From positions 1,304,392-1,368,391 of the forward strand of contig NZ_HG326652.1 in assembly GCF_000308295.2 (NCBI RefSeq): a stretch of 64,000 nucleotides of DNA, read 5' to 3'. Positions within the stretch are counted from its first letter, which is position 1, and each line of letters starts with the position of its first letter. This DNA comes from Afipia birgiae 34632 (lineage in GTDB: Bacteria; Pseudomonadota; Alphaproteobacteria; Rhizobiales; Xanthobacteraceae). Both the position numbers and the translations under genes were made by a program. This document shows positions 63,756-64,000 of this stretch, piece after piece. Below the pieces are notes generated by a model that made no database searches, was not told the origin of the DNA, and saw nothing but the letters and a program-made list of their open reading frames with translations.

Positions 63756-64000
63756 GTCGATCACACCCCATTGGATCTGATGATCCGAGACGAGAAAACT
63801 GGCGCTCTGCTTGGTAAACCATACCTGACCGTCGTCATCGATCGGTACAGCCGCATCATCACCGGGTTCGATCTAAGCTTCGCTCCGCCCAGTTGGGTCA
63901 GCGTGATGAACGCTCTGCGGATGGCGGTATTGCCTAAGGAGCGCTTCCTCGACTCGGTTGGAGGCGGATTCCAGTTCCCTTGGCTCGTCTACGGCGTTAT
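63756..64000 (+). pseudogene. tnsB: tnsB 3' part (DDE catalytic domain), truncated by the window edge
   Basis: From the right-hand GTC copy the tnsB frame reads VDHTPLDLMIRDEKTG, LTVVIDRYSRIITGFDLSF and APPSWVSVMNALRMAVLPKE, classic TniA/TnsB catalytic-core sequence beginning with the first catalytic Asp. It is in phase with the 5' part. The rest of the gene and any tnsC, tniQ/tnsD and cargo lie to the right of the window. Confidence 0.83.

Noticed and set aside
1-64000. CRISPR arrays, tRNA or rRNA genes
   Set aside because: No regularly spaced repeat array and no cloverleaf or rRNA-like sequence was noticed on reading; a dedicated tRNA search was not possible.

Overview
The window is GC-rich alphaproteobacterial chromosome, most likely from the Bradyrhizobium/Afipia/Rhodopseudomonas group. 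The support is the housekeeping neighbourhood (RNase E, M48 protease, DsbA-like protein, aroQ, accB-accC, aat, a DUF2155 protein, an NDUFA12-like protein), a BA14K-type protein, and a long B12-dependent ribonucleotide reductase. The assignment rests on recognition of families and gene order, not on a database search.

Region 1 (1-23.7 kb) is mostly core genome. It opens inside rne. Next come a convergent aminotransferase, a Zn-protease, a thioredoxin-fold protein, aroQ, accBC, a three-gene two-component operon joined by ATGA overlaps, aat, two envelope or respiratory accessory genes, a decayed MscS channel remnant, a glycine/tyrosine-rich BA14K-type protein, a large autotransporter, a DMT exporter and nrdJ. 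The 3' end of nrdJ is thrown out of frame by a palindromic repeat of about 60 bp.

Region 2 (24.1-32.7 kb) is a defence-type island. Six tightly packed co-directional genes encode a caspase-helicase fusion, a TIR protein, a second TIR-like protein, a caspase-like protease, a small RyR-like protein and a calcineurin-like phosphoesterase with an N-terminal extension. A convergent Fic protein with an antitoxin-like N-terminus follows, and its promoter carries spaced direct repeats. I do not recognise the six-gene combination as a named system; it is the best candidate here for something undescribed.

Region 3 (32.9-53.6 kb) is an arsenic island: an arsR, flavoprotein and two-MFS operon with matching operator-like sites; the arsenite-sensing aioX-aioS-aioR set; an Abi-C-type protein; aioB-aioA behind a good sigma-54 promoter; moeA; arsH, acr3, arsC and a PstS-like protein on the minus strand; and a divergent arsR-arsC fusion, GAPDH and arsJ operon. 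Together these cover sensing, oxidation, reduction, efflux and organo-arsenical export.

Region 4 (53.7-64 kb) is mobile or accessory DNA: an orphan Xre/MbcA/ParS-type antitoxin, a convergent XRE regulator, a small metallophosphoesterase, an FtsH-like AAA+/M41 protein without visible membrane segments, and the start of a Tn7-like transposition module (tnsA, tnsB). tnsB is split by an IS3-family element whose ends and 3-bp target duplication can be read directly: removing 1281 bp plus one GTC restores the reading frame into the DDE domain. No tRNA, rRNA or CRISPR array was seen.
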